Of a stretch of 5,200 nt of DNA, positions 5,195-5,200 are shown piece by piece. Every line of letters starts with the position of its first letter. Position 1 is the stretch's first letter. The stretch covers positions 1-5,200 of the forward strand of contig JAJRTD010000291.1 of the NCBI GenBank assembly GCA_024278435.1. Direction: 5' to 3'. The position numbers were made by a program, and so were the translations under genes. The stretch is from Gammaproteobacteria bacterium (GTDB lineage: Bacteria > Pseudomonadota > Gammaproteobacteria > SZUA-229). The notes beneath the pieces are model-generated. The model was not told the DNA's origin. It did not search any database and worked only from the letters and a program-made list of their open reading frames with translations.

Positions 5195-5200
5195 GTTTTA

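Larger units (their letters stand above)
4967..5200. repeat. Region bounded by a 15-bp direct repeat (4967-4981 and 5186-5200)
   Basis: GTGTTTTAAGTTTTA occurs at 4967-4981 and again at 5186-5200, 219 bases apart, the second copy ending exactly at the window edge. The 204 bases between contain repeat debris and no convincing gene. The repeat may be longer than seen, since the right copy is cut off. The arrangement could be a target duplication around an insertion, or two samples of one dispersed AT-rich repeat. Confidence 0.6.

Overview
The window looks like a chromosomal housekeeping segment from a gammaproteobacterium-like organism. The evidence is a frataxin-type CyaY of near E. coli length, a MoeB whose key residues carry the same numbers as in E. 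coli MoeB, and a GatCAB amidotransferase, which many non-enteric gammaproteobacteria use to make Gln-tRNA(Gln) and/or Asn-tRNA(Asn). Moderate GC genes are separated by repeat-bearing, AT-rich gaps. The lineage is inference from protein resemblance; no search was run.

Left part (1-2091, all on +): the last 60 codons of gatA, then gatB, coupled to it by a TAATG overlap and a good ribosome binding site. A long imperfect palindrome built from GCGTTCATTY units fills the gap before cyaY, the frataxin homologue involved in iron-sulfur cluster assembly.

Middle (2230-3486, +): a 418-residue exported protein that I cannot name. It has a Sec-type signal peptide, a Tyr/Gly/Ser/Pro/Trp-rich low-complexity region, a Gln/Asn-rich then strongly basic linker, and a compact beta-rich C-terminal domain. 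It faces the minus-strand genes. The convergent gap holds a nested inverted repeat: an outer CACAGAG arm pair around a perfect 14-bp hairpin.

Right part (3612-4966, on -): moeB, an E1-like adenylyltransferase, followed downstream by a JAMM/MPN (M67-family) metallopeptidase with an intact zinc motif. E1 plus JAMM is the usual partnership acting on ubiquitin-like sulfur carriers (MoaD, ThiS or CysO type). No such carrier is encoded in this window. The two genes are separated by a perfect heptanucleotide tandem array (10.4 copies of ACTGCCA) that starts inside the moeB stop codon. A second, different heptamer (YTAAAAC, three copies) lies directly before the moeB start codon and recurs at the right window edge as part of a 15-bp direct repeat.

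The last 234 bases hold no convincing gene: degenerate intergenic repeats, a small GTACA/TGTAC palindrome and a possible 30-codon gene remnant. Nothing here proves a new system. The best leads are the exported low-complexity protein, the E1-JAMM pair without a visible carrier, and the heptamer repeats hugging both ends of moeB.
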